This document shows, one piece after another, positions 8,920 to 16,503 of a stretch of DNA of 24,756 nucleotides. The stretch is from Ignavibacteriaceae bacterium. Its GTDB lineage: Bacteria > Bacteroidota > Ignavibacteria > Ignavibacteriales > Ignavibacteriaceae. A model generated the notes under the pieces. That model was not told the DNA's origin, searched no databases, and was given only the letters and a program-made list of their open reading frames with translations. Both the position numbers and the translations under genes were made by a program. Each line of letters starts with the position of its first letter. The first letter of the stretch is position 1. The stretch is taken from positions 1 to 24,756 of the forward strand of contig JALONF010000005.1 in assembly GCA_025455085.1 (NCBI GenBank). The letters are read 5' to 3'.

Positions 8920-9684
8920 ATGAAATTAGGCTTTATTACAGATATCCACGAAGATGTTCAAAACCTTGAGAAAGCCCTCTCAATTTTATCAAATGAAAAA
9001 TGTGATACACTAATTTGTCTCGGCGATATTGTAGGCTTCACTATTCCCTTTTACCGTTACATTGAAACAAGAGACGCAGAGGAGTGTGTTCGTTTAGTAA
9101 GAGAAAACTGTTCTGTTGTTGTAACCGGTAATCACGACCTTTATACAGTAAAAAAAACACCGCATCATAAATTTGGTTTTGATTACACAGATAACTGGTA
9201 TGAACTCGATTATGAAGTGCGTGCAAAAAAGGCAAGGAACAGGATCTGGCTTTATGAAGATAATGAATTAAAGTGTCATCTAAGTGAAGAGGCAAAAGAA
9301 TACCTGCGCAGTTTGAATGAAATTGAAATAAGGGAATTCGATAATATAAATTTTTTGTTCTCGCATTTTTGCTACCCTGATTTTTCCGGTTCGGCAATTT
9401 ATTTTCCCCGCGAATCCTTTCATCTTGCCAAACATTTTGATTATATGAAGGAGAATAAATGTACGGTTAGTATATCGGGTCACGGTCACCCCGAAGGTGC
9501 AATCATAGTTGATCAAAATGAATTTCGTACGTCAGGATTCGGAAATCATAAGCTTATTGATGAACCACAATGGGTCGTTATTCCCTGTGTTGCCAGAACA
9601 AGCAGGTTAAATGGCGTTACTGTTGTAGATACTTCAAAAAAAGAATTTAAAGCAATATCATTTAATTCATATCCAGGCAAGTAA
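8920..9684 (+). CDS. Calcineurin-like metallophosphoesterase
   Basis: 254 residues from the ATG at 8920; the frame is open back to a TTG at 8845, but the protein fold begins directly at M-K-L-G-F-I-T-D-I-H, so 8920 is preferred although no strong ribosome site precedes it. All metal-binding motifs of the family are present: D8-I-H10, G35-D36, G70-N-H-D73, S-H-F and G-H-G-H. The spacing and the G-D-I-V-G-F stretch resemble small phosphodiesterases and PPP-like phosphatases. It is cytoplasmic (no signal peptide from this start). Its TAA directly abuts the ATG of the next gene with no spacer, so the two are almost certainly co-translated. The substrate cannot be read from sequence. Confidence 0.85.
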   Translation: MKLGFITDIHEDVQNLEKALSILSNEKCDTLICLGDIVGFTIPFYRYIETRDAEECVRLVRENCSVVVTGNHDLYTVKKTPHHKFGFDYTDNWYELDYEVRAKKARNRIWLYEDNELKCHLSEEAKEYLRSLNEIEIREFDNINFLFSHFCYPDFSGSAIYFPRESFHLAKHFDYMKENKCTVSISGHGHPEGAIIVDQNEFRTSGFGNHKLIDEPQWVVIPCVARTSRLNGVTVVDTSKKEFKAISFNSYPGK

Positions 9685-12579
9685 ATGAAAAAGCAAAACC
9701 CGGTTTCAAAAAGCATAACTTATGTAAAAGTGCTTTTCCCCACACTGATGACGATAGGATTATTTATTATCGCACTTTTCTGGGTAGTCATTCCGCAGAT
9801 TGAAAATATTATCCTCGACCGCAAACGTGAAATGCTACGTGAACTTACATACTCCGCCGAGAGTATGATAAATAACTGGTACAGACTTGAAATTAGCGGT
9901 GAGCTTAATAGAAGCAAAGCACAGGAATTTGCAGTTGATCAGATTAAAACACTCAGATATGGAGAGGAAATGAAAGATTATTTCTGGGTAACTGATCTGC
10001 ATCCGAAAATGCTTACACATCCGTATCGTCCGGATCTGAATGGGAAGGACCTTACTGAAGTTTACGACTCACAAAACAAAAAATTGTTTGTTGAGATGGT
10101 CAAAGTTGTTAATGAAAAAGGCGAGGGCTTTGTTGATTATATGTGGCAATGGAAAGATGATTCGACAAGAATTGTCCCAAAACTTTCTTATGTAAAGAAG
10201 TTTGAACCATGGGGATGGGTAATCGGAACAGGGATCTATATTGAAGATGTTAAGGAAGAGATAGCGCAAATTGAAAAGAATATAATTACAATTTCAATTC
10301 TGATTACATTTCTCAGTTCGTTGTTTCTCTTCTATACCGCATTTCAAAACTATCAGAGTGAGCGAAAAAGAAAAATTGCAGAAGCTGAGCTTAGCGAATC
10401 ACGTGAACGATACAGAATGCTTGTTGAAGCTTCGGGTGAAGGACTGATAATGATACTTGAAAATCAGCAGGTGTTCTTTAATAAGGCAGTTTATAATTTG
10501 CTTGGATATGAAGACAGCGGGAATGAATTAGAGCTTTCTAAAATTTTCAGCAGCCTGCCCGATTCAAAAACATTCGACTTCAAGAATCTCCGCAGAAAAA
10601 GTGATTCTGATGCAACAGAACAGCTTGAAGCAGAATTACTAAAGAAAAATGGTGGGAAGATAGATGCATTCCTTGTAATATCACCAATAAAATTTCTTAA
10701 TAACAGCGGAGTTGTAATTAGCGTAAAAGATATCAGCCGTTCTAAAGAAATTGAGGAAGCACTTGATTATACGAAGGAAAAATATCTTGCTTTAACAAGT
10801 CAGCTAACAATTGGAGTTTTCAGAACATCGCCCGACAGAAATGCACGGTTTACGGAGATCAACCCGGCGCTTAAAATTCTTCTCGGCATTAAAAACGATG
10901 AGGAAATACTTGGCGGATCTTTATTCGATTACTTTGCGGATAAATCTCTATCCGATTCAATTATAGATAATTTATCTGATCACGGTTTGATTAAGAACAA
11001 AGCTGTTCAGCTTAAGAAAAGCAGCGGAATGATAATTACGGTTTCTTTATCAGCAGTGATGGTTAAAGACGTGCACGGCAGATTAATTTCTATTGATGGA
11101 GTTATAGAAGATATATCCGAGCAGCGCAGAACTGATATGGATAAAGAAAAACTTATTTTTGATCTGCAGACATCCGTTCTGACTCTTTCTCAGAGAGTTG
11201 CCGGTTTTGTTAAAGAATTAAATACCTGCTCTCACAACGCCCCGATCAGTGAAGCGATAAAAATTATGACATCCAATAACTGCAATGCTATTCTTGTGCT
11301 CGGAAGTAATAATGAGGAAATAGGTTTCATTACGGATCGTGATTTGCGCGAGCGTGTAATTGCTCCTTCGGTTGCATTTGATGAACTTGTTTATAAAGTT
11401 ATGAGTTCACCGATTTACACTATAAGTCCTTCTTCAACAATATATGAAGCACTGGTTAAATTCCGTAAAAAGAGAATCAGGCGCCTGGTGGTTAAACGTC
11501 CGGACGATTCAATTGCAGGTATATTAACCATTGATGACATTTTTGATGCATCCTACACAAACTTTCTTTTCTTCATCCAGAATATTGAAAATGCAGAAAC
11601 AGTAAATAACATATCTCAATACCGCGATCAGCTATTAATTCTTGTAAGAAGTTTAATTGAATACAACACAAACATTCAAAGTATAACTAATTTCATTACT
11701 TTAATTGCCGATGCAATAACAAAACGTATAATTGAGCTGGCAATAAACGAAACAGGTACGCCTCCGGCTAAGTTTGCATTTATTACAATGGGCAGCGAAG
11801 GCAGGGAAGAGCAGACTTTAGCAACTGATCAGGATAATGCAATTATTTATGAGGATGTTCCTCCTGAAAAAGAAGAAGAGGTAAAGAAATATTTCACCCG
11901 GCTTGGAGAAATAGTTTGCGATAATCTTGCGGCCGCGGGTTACCGGTATTGTAAGGGAAACATCATGGCTAAGAATAAAAAGTGGTGTCAATCATATTCA
12001 GCCTGGAAAAGATATTTTACAGATTGGATTACTACATCGAGTCCGCAAGATTTACTTGATGTAAAAATCTTTTTTGATTTCCGAAGTGTTTATGGAGATG
12101 AGGAACTTTCAGCTCAGCTTCAGGATCATATTCATCACGTTACAGCAAGTTTCAATACGTTTTTCATATATATGAGTGAAAGCGTGCTCAACATAAGCAT
12201 CCCCGATAATATGCAGAAGCTTAAAGCTCCTGTTGATATAAAACTTTTACTGCTGCCTGTAGTTGATTTTGCGCGGCTATATACAATTAAGCAAAAGCTT
12301 AATGAAACAAACACCTATCGAAGACTTGAAGCAATAAATGATAAAGGTGTTCTTTCAAATGCAGTTTATAAAGGCGTTACCTACTGCTATAACTTTTTAA
12401 TGCGTCTTAGATTAAAACATCAGATAGAATGTTATGATAACAATGTTGAAATTGACAATACAATAAATCCTTCCTGTCTAACAGATGTTGATAAACAGCT
12501 TCTTAAAAGTCACTTCGATGTTTTAGCGGATCTGAGAAATAAAATAAATATAGATTTTAAAGGGGCTAAAGTCTTATAA
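9685..12579 (+). CDS. sCache-PAS-PAS-CBS-DUF294 sensor / nucleotidyltransferase-like
   Basis: 964 residues. TM1 about 14-36; an extracytoplasmic single-Cache domain about 39-198 (D-Y-F-W-V-T-D, H-P, G-W-V-I-G-T-G-I-Y); TM2 about 200-219; two PAS domains about 240-355 and 365-480; a CBS pair about 512-625 (F-I-T-D-R-D-L, G-I-L-T-I-D-D-I); then a DUF294/GlnD-like nucleotidyltransferase domain with G703-S-E-G-R-E-E-Q-T-L-A-T-D-Q-D717 and its C-terminal DUF294_C helices. The G-S and D-x-D metal motif look intact. CBS-DUF294 proteins are commonly found near acetate/SSS transporter genes, as here (DUF485 and ActP downstream). It probably senses an external small molecule and changes transporter or metabolic activity; target and reaction are unknown. 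There is no histidine kinase or GGDEF domain. Confidence 0.87.
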   Translation: MKKQNPVSKSITYVKVLFPTLMTIGLFIIALFWVVIPQIENIILDRKREMLRELTYSAESMINNWYRLEISGELNRSKAQEFAVDQIKTLRYGEEMKDYFWVTDLHPKMLTHPYRPDLNGKDLTEVYDSQNKKLFVEMVKVVNEKGEGFVDYMWQWKDDSTRIVPKLSYVKKFEPWGWVIGTGIYIEDVKEEIAQIEKNIITISILITFLSSLFLFYTAFQNYQSERKRKIAEAELSESRERYRMLVEASGEGLIMILENQQVFFNKAVYNLLGYEDSGNELELSKIFSSLPDSKTFDFKNLRRKSDSDATEQLEAELLKKNGGKIDAFLVISPIKFLNNSGVVISVKDISRSKEIEEALDYTKEKYLALTSQLTIGVFRTSPDRNARFTEINPALKILLGIKNDEEILGGSLFDYFADKSLSDSIIDNLSDHGLIKNKAVQLKKSSGMIITVSLSAVMVKDVHGRLISIDGVIEDISEQRRTDMDKEKLIFDLQTSVLTLSQRVAGFVKELNTCSHNAPISEAIKIMTSNNCNAILVLGSNNEEIGFITDRDLRERVIAPSVAFDELVYKVMSSPIYTISPSSTIYEALVKFRKKRIRRLVVKRPDDSIAGILTIDDIFDASYTNFLFFIQNIENAETVNNISQYRDQLLILVRSLIEYNTNIQSITNFITLIADAITKRIIELAINETGTPPAKFAFITMGSEGREEQTLATDQDNAIIYEDVPPEKEEEVKKYFTRLGEIVCDNLAAAGYRYCKGNIMAKNKKWCQSYSAWKRYFTDWITTSSPQDLLDVKIFFDFRSVYGDEELSAQLQDHIHHVTASFNTFFIYMSESVLNISIPDNMQKLKAPVDIKLLLLPVVDFARLYTIKQKLNETNTYRRLEAINDKGVLSNAVYKGVTYCYNFLMRLRLKHQIECYDNNVEIDNTINPSCLTDVDKQLLKSHFDVLADLRNKINIDFKGAKVL

Positions 12580-12678
12580 AGTAACTTTTGTCAGCTGAAT
12601 AAAAATAACTAACAAACAAGGCTGACTATTACTCTTCCCTACTTTTGAAATGTAGCCGTTTTGCTCTAATTTTCGTCA

Positions 12679-12699
12679 GTAATTTTGCGTAAAAATTAC
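12679..12699. promoter_or_regulatory. Inverted repeat upstream of the DUF485-symporter operon
   Basis: GTAATTTT and AAAATTAC are exact reverse complements separated by five bases, 40 bp before the DUF485 start. It has no T-run and is too short for a convincing terminator. It could be an operator for a dimeric regulator, but the AT-rich composition makes chance possible. Confidence 0.3.
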
Positions 12700-12728
12700 T
12701 TATCGAAAAACCTTCATCCAAACAATAC

Positions 12729-12734
12729 AGGAGA
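12729..12734 (+). promoter_or_regulatory. Shine-Dalgarno site deciding the DUF485 start
   Basis: AGGAGA lies 4 bp before the ATG at 12739. The frame is open to a TTG at 12685, but that extension is poorly protein-like and would include this site, so 12739 is the start. Confidence 0.78.
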
Positions 12735-12738
12735 GTGC

Positions 12739-13053
12739 ATGGGTATTCAGGCAAGTCGTGTAAAAGAAATCCTCGATTCAAAAAAATTTAAAGATATTGT
12801 TAAAAAAAGATTAAGAGTATCCCTCTCATTAACCGCGCTTATGCTTATCGTTTACTTCGGTTTTATGCTCACAATTGCGTTTTATAAGGAACTGCTGGCA
12901 GTAAAAATAGGCGAACATATAACTATTGGTTTACCAATAGGTCTTGGTGTTATAGTTTTTGCCTGGTTGTTAACAGGATTTTATACTCGCTGGGCTAATA
13001 ATAAATATGATAAGGCAGTCCGCGAACTTCGTAATGAAATTTTAGAAAAGTAA
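12739..13053 (+). CDS. DUF485 (YjcH-like) membrane protein
   Basis: 104 residues from the ATG at 12739. A basic amphipathic N-terminus (V-K-K-R-L-R-V-S-L-S-L) is followed by two membrane helices (about 30-52 and 63-86) and a charged tail with Y-x-R-W-A-N-N-K-Y-D. This length and pattern are those of DUF485, the small partner encoded next to ActP-type acetate permeases (yjcH-actP in E. coli). The symporter gene starts 46 bp downstream with its own strong ribosome site, so the two form one transcription unit. It is inferred to be a subunit or modulator of the symporter; the exact function in the family is not firmly known. Confidence 0.88.
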   Translation: MGIQASRVKEILDSKKFKDIVKKRLRVSLSLTALMLIVYFGFMLTIAFYKELLAVKIGEHITIGLPIGLGVIVFAWLLTGFYTRWANNKYDKAVRELRNEILEK

Positions 13054-13099
13054 CAGTTAAATCATCTCATTAACTAAACAGATTTTAGGAGAATTTTTA

Positions 13100-14647
13100 G
13101 TGGGAACAATTGAAACAACCTTAGGACATGTAAACATAGCTTCGATAATAATCTTCTTTGTCTTCGTTGCAATTACCTTAGTCATAACTTATTGGGCTGC
13201 AAAAAAAACAAAAACAACCTCTGAGTTTTATGCCGCAGACAGAAACATTTCCGGTTTCCAAAATGGCTTAGCACTATCAGGAGATTATATGAGTGCAGCT
13301 TCCTTTTTAGGAATTGCCGGAATGGTTTCATTAAAAGGCTACGACGGATTGATATATTCAATAGGATTTTTAGTCGGCTGGCCGCTTGTAATGTTTTTGA
13401 TTGCTGAACCACTAAGAAACCTCGGCAAGTTTACATTTGCTGATGTTGTAGCTTTTCGGCTTAAACAAAAACCCGTAAGAATTGCATCCTCTGTCGGTTC
13501 GCTCATGACAATAGTGTTTTACCTTATCGCACAGATGGTCGGTGCTGGTTCTTTAATCAACATTTTATTTGGATTACCTTATGAACTTGCTGTGGTAATT
13601 GTTGGACTTGTTATGATATCTTATGTTCTTTTCGGAGGAATGCTTGCAACGACGTGGGTGCAGATAATTAAAGCTGTATTACTTCTATCGGGAGCAACTT
13701 TTCTTGTTATTATGACACTGGCAAGTTTTGGAATGAATCCAATTTCTCTCTTTGAACAGGCCGCAGCAAAATATGGAGATGCTGTTCTTTCACCAGGCGG
13801 ATTTGTAACTAATCCGTGGGACGCTGTATCGCTTGGTCTTGCATTAATTTTAGGAACTGCCGGATTGCCACATATACTAATGAGATTTTTTACTGTACCC
13901 GATGCTAAGCAGGCAAGAAAATCTGTATTCATTGCAACGGGTTTCATCGGCTACTTCTATATCTTAACTTTTATTATTGGTTTCGGTGCGATGGTTTTGG
14001 TTGGTCAGGACGTCATTAGCGGTATTGACAAAGGCGGTAATATGGCTGCATTGTTATTAGCAGAATCTGTAGGAGGACGATTCTTCCTCGGATTTATTGC
14101 GGCAGTTGCATTTGCCACAATACTTGCGGTGGTTGCCGGACTAACGCTTTCAGGTGCTTCAACTTTATCACACGATCTTTACGTGAATGTTATTAAAAAA
14201 GGAAAAACAGATGAAGCCGGTGAAGTTAAAGTTGCCAGAATTTCCACTTTAATGATAGGTCTTCTTGCAATCATCCTCGGACTTACATTTAAAGGACAGA
14301 ATGTTGCATTTATGGTTGGTCTTGCCTTTGCAATTGCGGCAAGCTCTAATTTTCCTTCTCTGCTGTTATCAATACTCTGGAAAAAATTTACTACCAAAGG
14401 TGCTGTGGCAAGTATAATCACCGGGGCAAGCTTGTCGGTAATACTAATAATATTAAGCCCGACCGTTTGGGTAGATATTATGGGAAATGAAACTGCCATC
14501 TTCCCGTTGAAAAATCCGGCATTAATTTCAATGAGTGCATCTTTCCTTGCAGCGTTTATTTTTTCTAAATTAACAATGGAACCAAGTGCTGAGGAAAAAT
14601 TTGAAGATGAAAAACTTCGCACTTACCTTGGTGTTGGCGCTGAATAA
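13100..14647 (+). CDS. actP: ActP-like sodium/solute (acetate) symporter
   Basis: 515 residues, GTG start with AGGAGA 7 bp upstream (13087-13092). About 13 membrane helices. It shows the SSS-family hallmarks in the ActP style: F-Y-A-A-D-R-N-I-S-G-F-Q-N-G-L-A, G-D-Y-M-S-A-A-S-F-L-G, L-F-G-G-M-L-A-T-T-W-V-Q, G-T-A-G-L-P-H-I-L-M-R-F-F-T-V, and L-S-G-A-S-T-L-S-H-D-L-Y. It is slightly shorter than E. coli ActP (549 residues), mainly at the ends. It would take up acetate or another short carboxylate with sodium or protons across the inner membrane. The DUF485 partner lies upstream, and the sensor/DUF294 gene precedes both, supporting regulated uptake. Substrate could also be pyruvate, propionate or similar. 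Confidence 0.9.
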   Translation: MGTIETTLGHVNIASIIIFFVFVAITLVITYWAAKKTKTTSEFYAADRNISGFQNGLALSGDYMSAASFLGIAGMVSLKGYDGLIYSIGFLVGWPLVMFLIAEPLRNLGKFTFADVVAFRLKQKPVRIASSVGSLMTIVFYLIAQMVGAGSLINILFGLPYELAVVIVGLVMISYVLFGGMLATTWVQIIKAVLLLSGATFLVIMTLASFGMNPISLFEQAAAKYGDAVLSPGGFVTNPWDAVSLGLALILGTAGLPHILMRFFTVPDAKQARKSVFIATGFIGYFYILTFIIGFGAMVLVGQDVISGIDKGGNMAALLLAESVGGRFFLGFIAAVAFATILAVVAGLTLSGASTLSHDLYVNVIKKGKTDEAGEVKVARISTLMIGLLAIILGLTFKGQNVAFMVGLAFAIAASSNFPSLLLSILWKKFTTKGAVASIITGASLSVILIILSPTVWVDIMGNETAIFPLKNPALISMSASFLAAFIFSKLTMEPSAEEKFEDEKLRTYLGVGAE

Positions 14648-14662
14648 ATATTAAGACTTTAT

Positions 14663-14720
14663 ATCCTTCGGAGGTTCATATTAAATTATATTTTCAAAAC
14701 CCCGAAGGATTTTCTTTAAC
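14663..14720 (+). terminator. Hairpin terminator after the symporter gene
   Basis: ATCCTTCGGaGGTT (14663-14676) pairs with AACCCCGAAGGAT (14698-14710), with one bulged A and a 21-base AT-rich loop, and is followed by a T-rich tract. This should end or attenuate the symporter transcript, so the porin gene at 14755 may be expressed at a different level. Confidence 0.75.
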
Positions 14721-14754
14721 TAAAATACCATCATTGACCTGAAGGGAAATAAGT

Positions 14755-15972
14755 ATGAAAAAATTATTAATTCTTCTTTGCTCTTTCTCCTCTTTGTTAT
14801 TTTCACAAACAGATAAACAATCTTTTGGAATAACTTTTTCCGGTTTTGTTAAAACGGATATCTTTTATGATACAAGGCAATCAGTAACCATAAGGGAGGG
14901 TCATTTTCTTTTATATCCGCAGAATGAAAATTTAGATATTAACAGTAACGACATTAATGATAAATCATCATTTAATATCCTTTCTATTCAATCACGCGCT
15001 AATGCAAAAATAACCGGTCCGGAAGTAATTGGGGCTAAACCATCTGCTGTGCTTGAAGGTGAATTCTTCGGAACTTCTGATGCTGATATAAACGGTTTCA
15101 GACTGCGACATGCTTTTGTAAAACTTGATTGGGAAGAAACATCTCTGCTCGTTGGTCAGACCTGGCATCCTATGTTCATTGTTGAAATGTTTCCCGGTGT
15201 TGTATCTTTTAACACTGGCGCACCGTTCCAGCCTTTTTCTAGAAATCCACAGATCAGGTTAACTCATTCATTTGATAAAATAAAGTTAATTGCTGTTGCG
15301 GCGAGCCAGCGAGATTTTACAAGTAATGGTCCGAATGGATTTACAAGTACATACTTGCGCAATTCTGTTGTCCCGAATCTCAATGCTCAACTTCAGTATT
15401 CAGGCAAGGAAATTTTTGCCGGAGCGGGGATTGATTATAAACAGCTAACACCAAGAATAGTTACAACGGAAAATATTAAGACTGATAATACAGTATCATC
15501 ACTGGCTTTTACAGGTTTTGCCAAACTTAGTTTTGACCCGCTCACTTTTAAATTCCAAGGTGTTTATGGAGGCAATCTTGCTGACCATTTAATGCTCGGC
15601 GGATATGCAGTTAAATCATTAGACACACTTAACGGTGTTGAAGAATATACGGCTCTAAAGTGCTTTTCAGTTTGGGGTGAAATCTCTGTCGGTAAAAATA
15701 TTGAGTATGCTGTTTTTGCAGGCTATACAAAAAGTCTGGGGGCTGATGATAATATTGTTGACACATATTACGGCAGAGGAACAAACATTGAAAATGTTTT
15801 TCGTGTTTCACCGAGGGTGCAATTCAACTTTGGCAGCTTAAGGTTCTCTACTGAACTTGAATATACCTCGGCAGGTTATGGAACACCGAACAATCTTAAC
15901 AAAGGAAAAATAGAGAACGTAAAAGATTTTACTAACCTGCGGATCATCGGCGCAGTTTATTATTTCTTTTAA
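14755..15972 (+). CDS. DcaP-like outer-membrane porin
   Basis: 405 residues with a signal peptide (MKKLLILLCSFSSLLFS, cleavage near F-S-Q). The start of the mature protein, F-S-G-F-V-K-T-D-I-F-Y-D-T-R, and later L-x-G-Q-T-W-H-P-M-F, R-x-P-Q-I-R-L-T-H and a final V-Y-Y-F-F are typical of DcaP-family porins: trimeric barrels that take up small carboxylates or dicarboxylates in Acinetobacter. The terminal Phe fits the outer-membrane assembly signal. It lies just after the ActP-like symporter, so it probably provides the outer-membrane entry route for the same kind of substrate; this is inference from position, weakened by the terminator between them. Confidence 0.75.
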   Translation: MKKLLILLCSFSSLLFSQTDKQSFGITFSGFVKTDIFYDTRQSVTIREGHFLLYPQNENLDINSNDINDKSSFNILSIQSRANAKITGPEVIGAKPSAVLEGEFFGTSDADINGFRLRHAFVKLDWEETSLLVGQTWHPMFIVEMFPGVVSFNTGAPFQPFSRNPQIRLTHSFDKIKLIAVAASQRDFTSNGPNGFTSTYLRNSVVPNLNAQLQYSGKEIFAGAGIDYKQLTPRIVTTENIKTDNTVSSLAFTGFAKLSFDPLTFKFQGVYGGNLADHLMLGGYAVKSLDTLNGVEEYTALKCFSVWGEISVGKNIEYAVFAGYTKSLGADDNIVDTYYGRGTNIENVFRVSPRVQFNFGSLRFSTELEYTSAGYGTPNNLNKGKIENVKDFTNLRIIGAVYYFF

Positions 15973-16020
15973 ATTAAATAAGCCTGCTTTAATGCGGTTA
16001 ATCTTTCTTGTTCAAAAATA

Positions 16021-16503
16021 ATTCAACAAACAAACACTAACCTGGTTCTTAAAGATTCACCCGGATGCTTCTGGATACTGGGTCCGTTCATTGTTGTAAT
16101 AGCCGGTACTTTTGTCATCGGGCTGTTGGGTGCATTTTATAATCTTAATGAATTAAGTGAACTTGAAAAAGCCGGAGCGTGGTTTGTCTCACTTTCGGGT
16201 CTGGCGGGAGGCACCTGGTTCATTTACAGCAACCCGGGCACACGTTTAAACTTTGATAAAGGTGATAACCTTCTGACAATCCAGAGAAGAGGCTTGATGA
16301 AAAATGAAATTGAAAAATATAGGTTGAATAATATTGAAGACGTTACACTTATCGAATCTAAAGATACTGATGGTGATCAGGTTTACCGTGTTGAGCTTAA
16401 AATAAAATACGAAAAGAACGTCAGCTTGACCAAATTGTGGGTACACAACAAAGAAGGGCTTCAAAACATAATGGATACAATCAAAGAATATTTAAAAAAC
16501 TAA
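16021..16503 (+). CDS. Two-TM membrane protein with no standard start codon
   Basis: With TTG at 16126 the protein is 125 residues but begins in the middle of a hydrophobic helix. The same frame is open back to 15982 and encodes N-L-V-L-K-D-S-P-G-C-F-W-I-L-G-P-F-I-V-V-I-A-G before it, which completes a first membrane helix; a second follows (W-F-V-S-L-S-G-L-A-G-G-T-W-F-I-Y). No ATG, GTG or TTG occurs in that extension; candidates are ATT at 16021, ATA at 16018 or CTG at 16042. The C-terminal ~90 residues are a beta-rich PH-like cytoplasmic domain (R-L-N-F-D-K-G-D-N-L-L-T-I ... D-T-D-G-D-Q-V-Y-R-V-E-L). Function unknown. Its 3' end overlaps the convergent DUF2779 gene by 12 bp. Confidence 0.65.
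   Translation: MQQTNTNLVLKDSPGCFWILGPFIVVIAGTFVIGLLGAFYNLNELSELEKAGAWFVSLSGLAGGTWFIYSNPGTRLNFDKGDNLLTIQRRGLMKNEIEKYRLNNIEDVTLIESKDTDGDQVYRVELKIKYEKNVSLTKLWVHNKEGLQNIMDTIKEYLKN

Noticed and set aside
12590..12626. Inverted repeat GTCAGC...GCTGAC after the sensor gene as a terminator
   Set aside because: Only 6 bp of stem, a 25-base loop and no T-run after it.
14179..14622. 147-codon - strand frame opposite the symporter
   Set aside because: It is a shadow of the strongly conserved ActP-like gene and has no family features or ribosome site.
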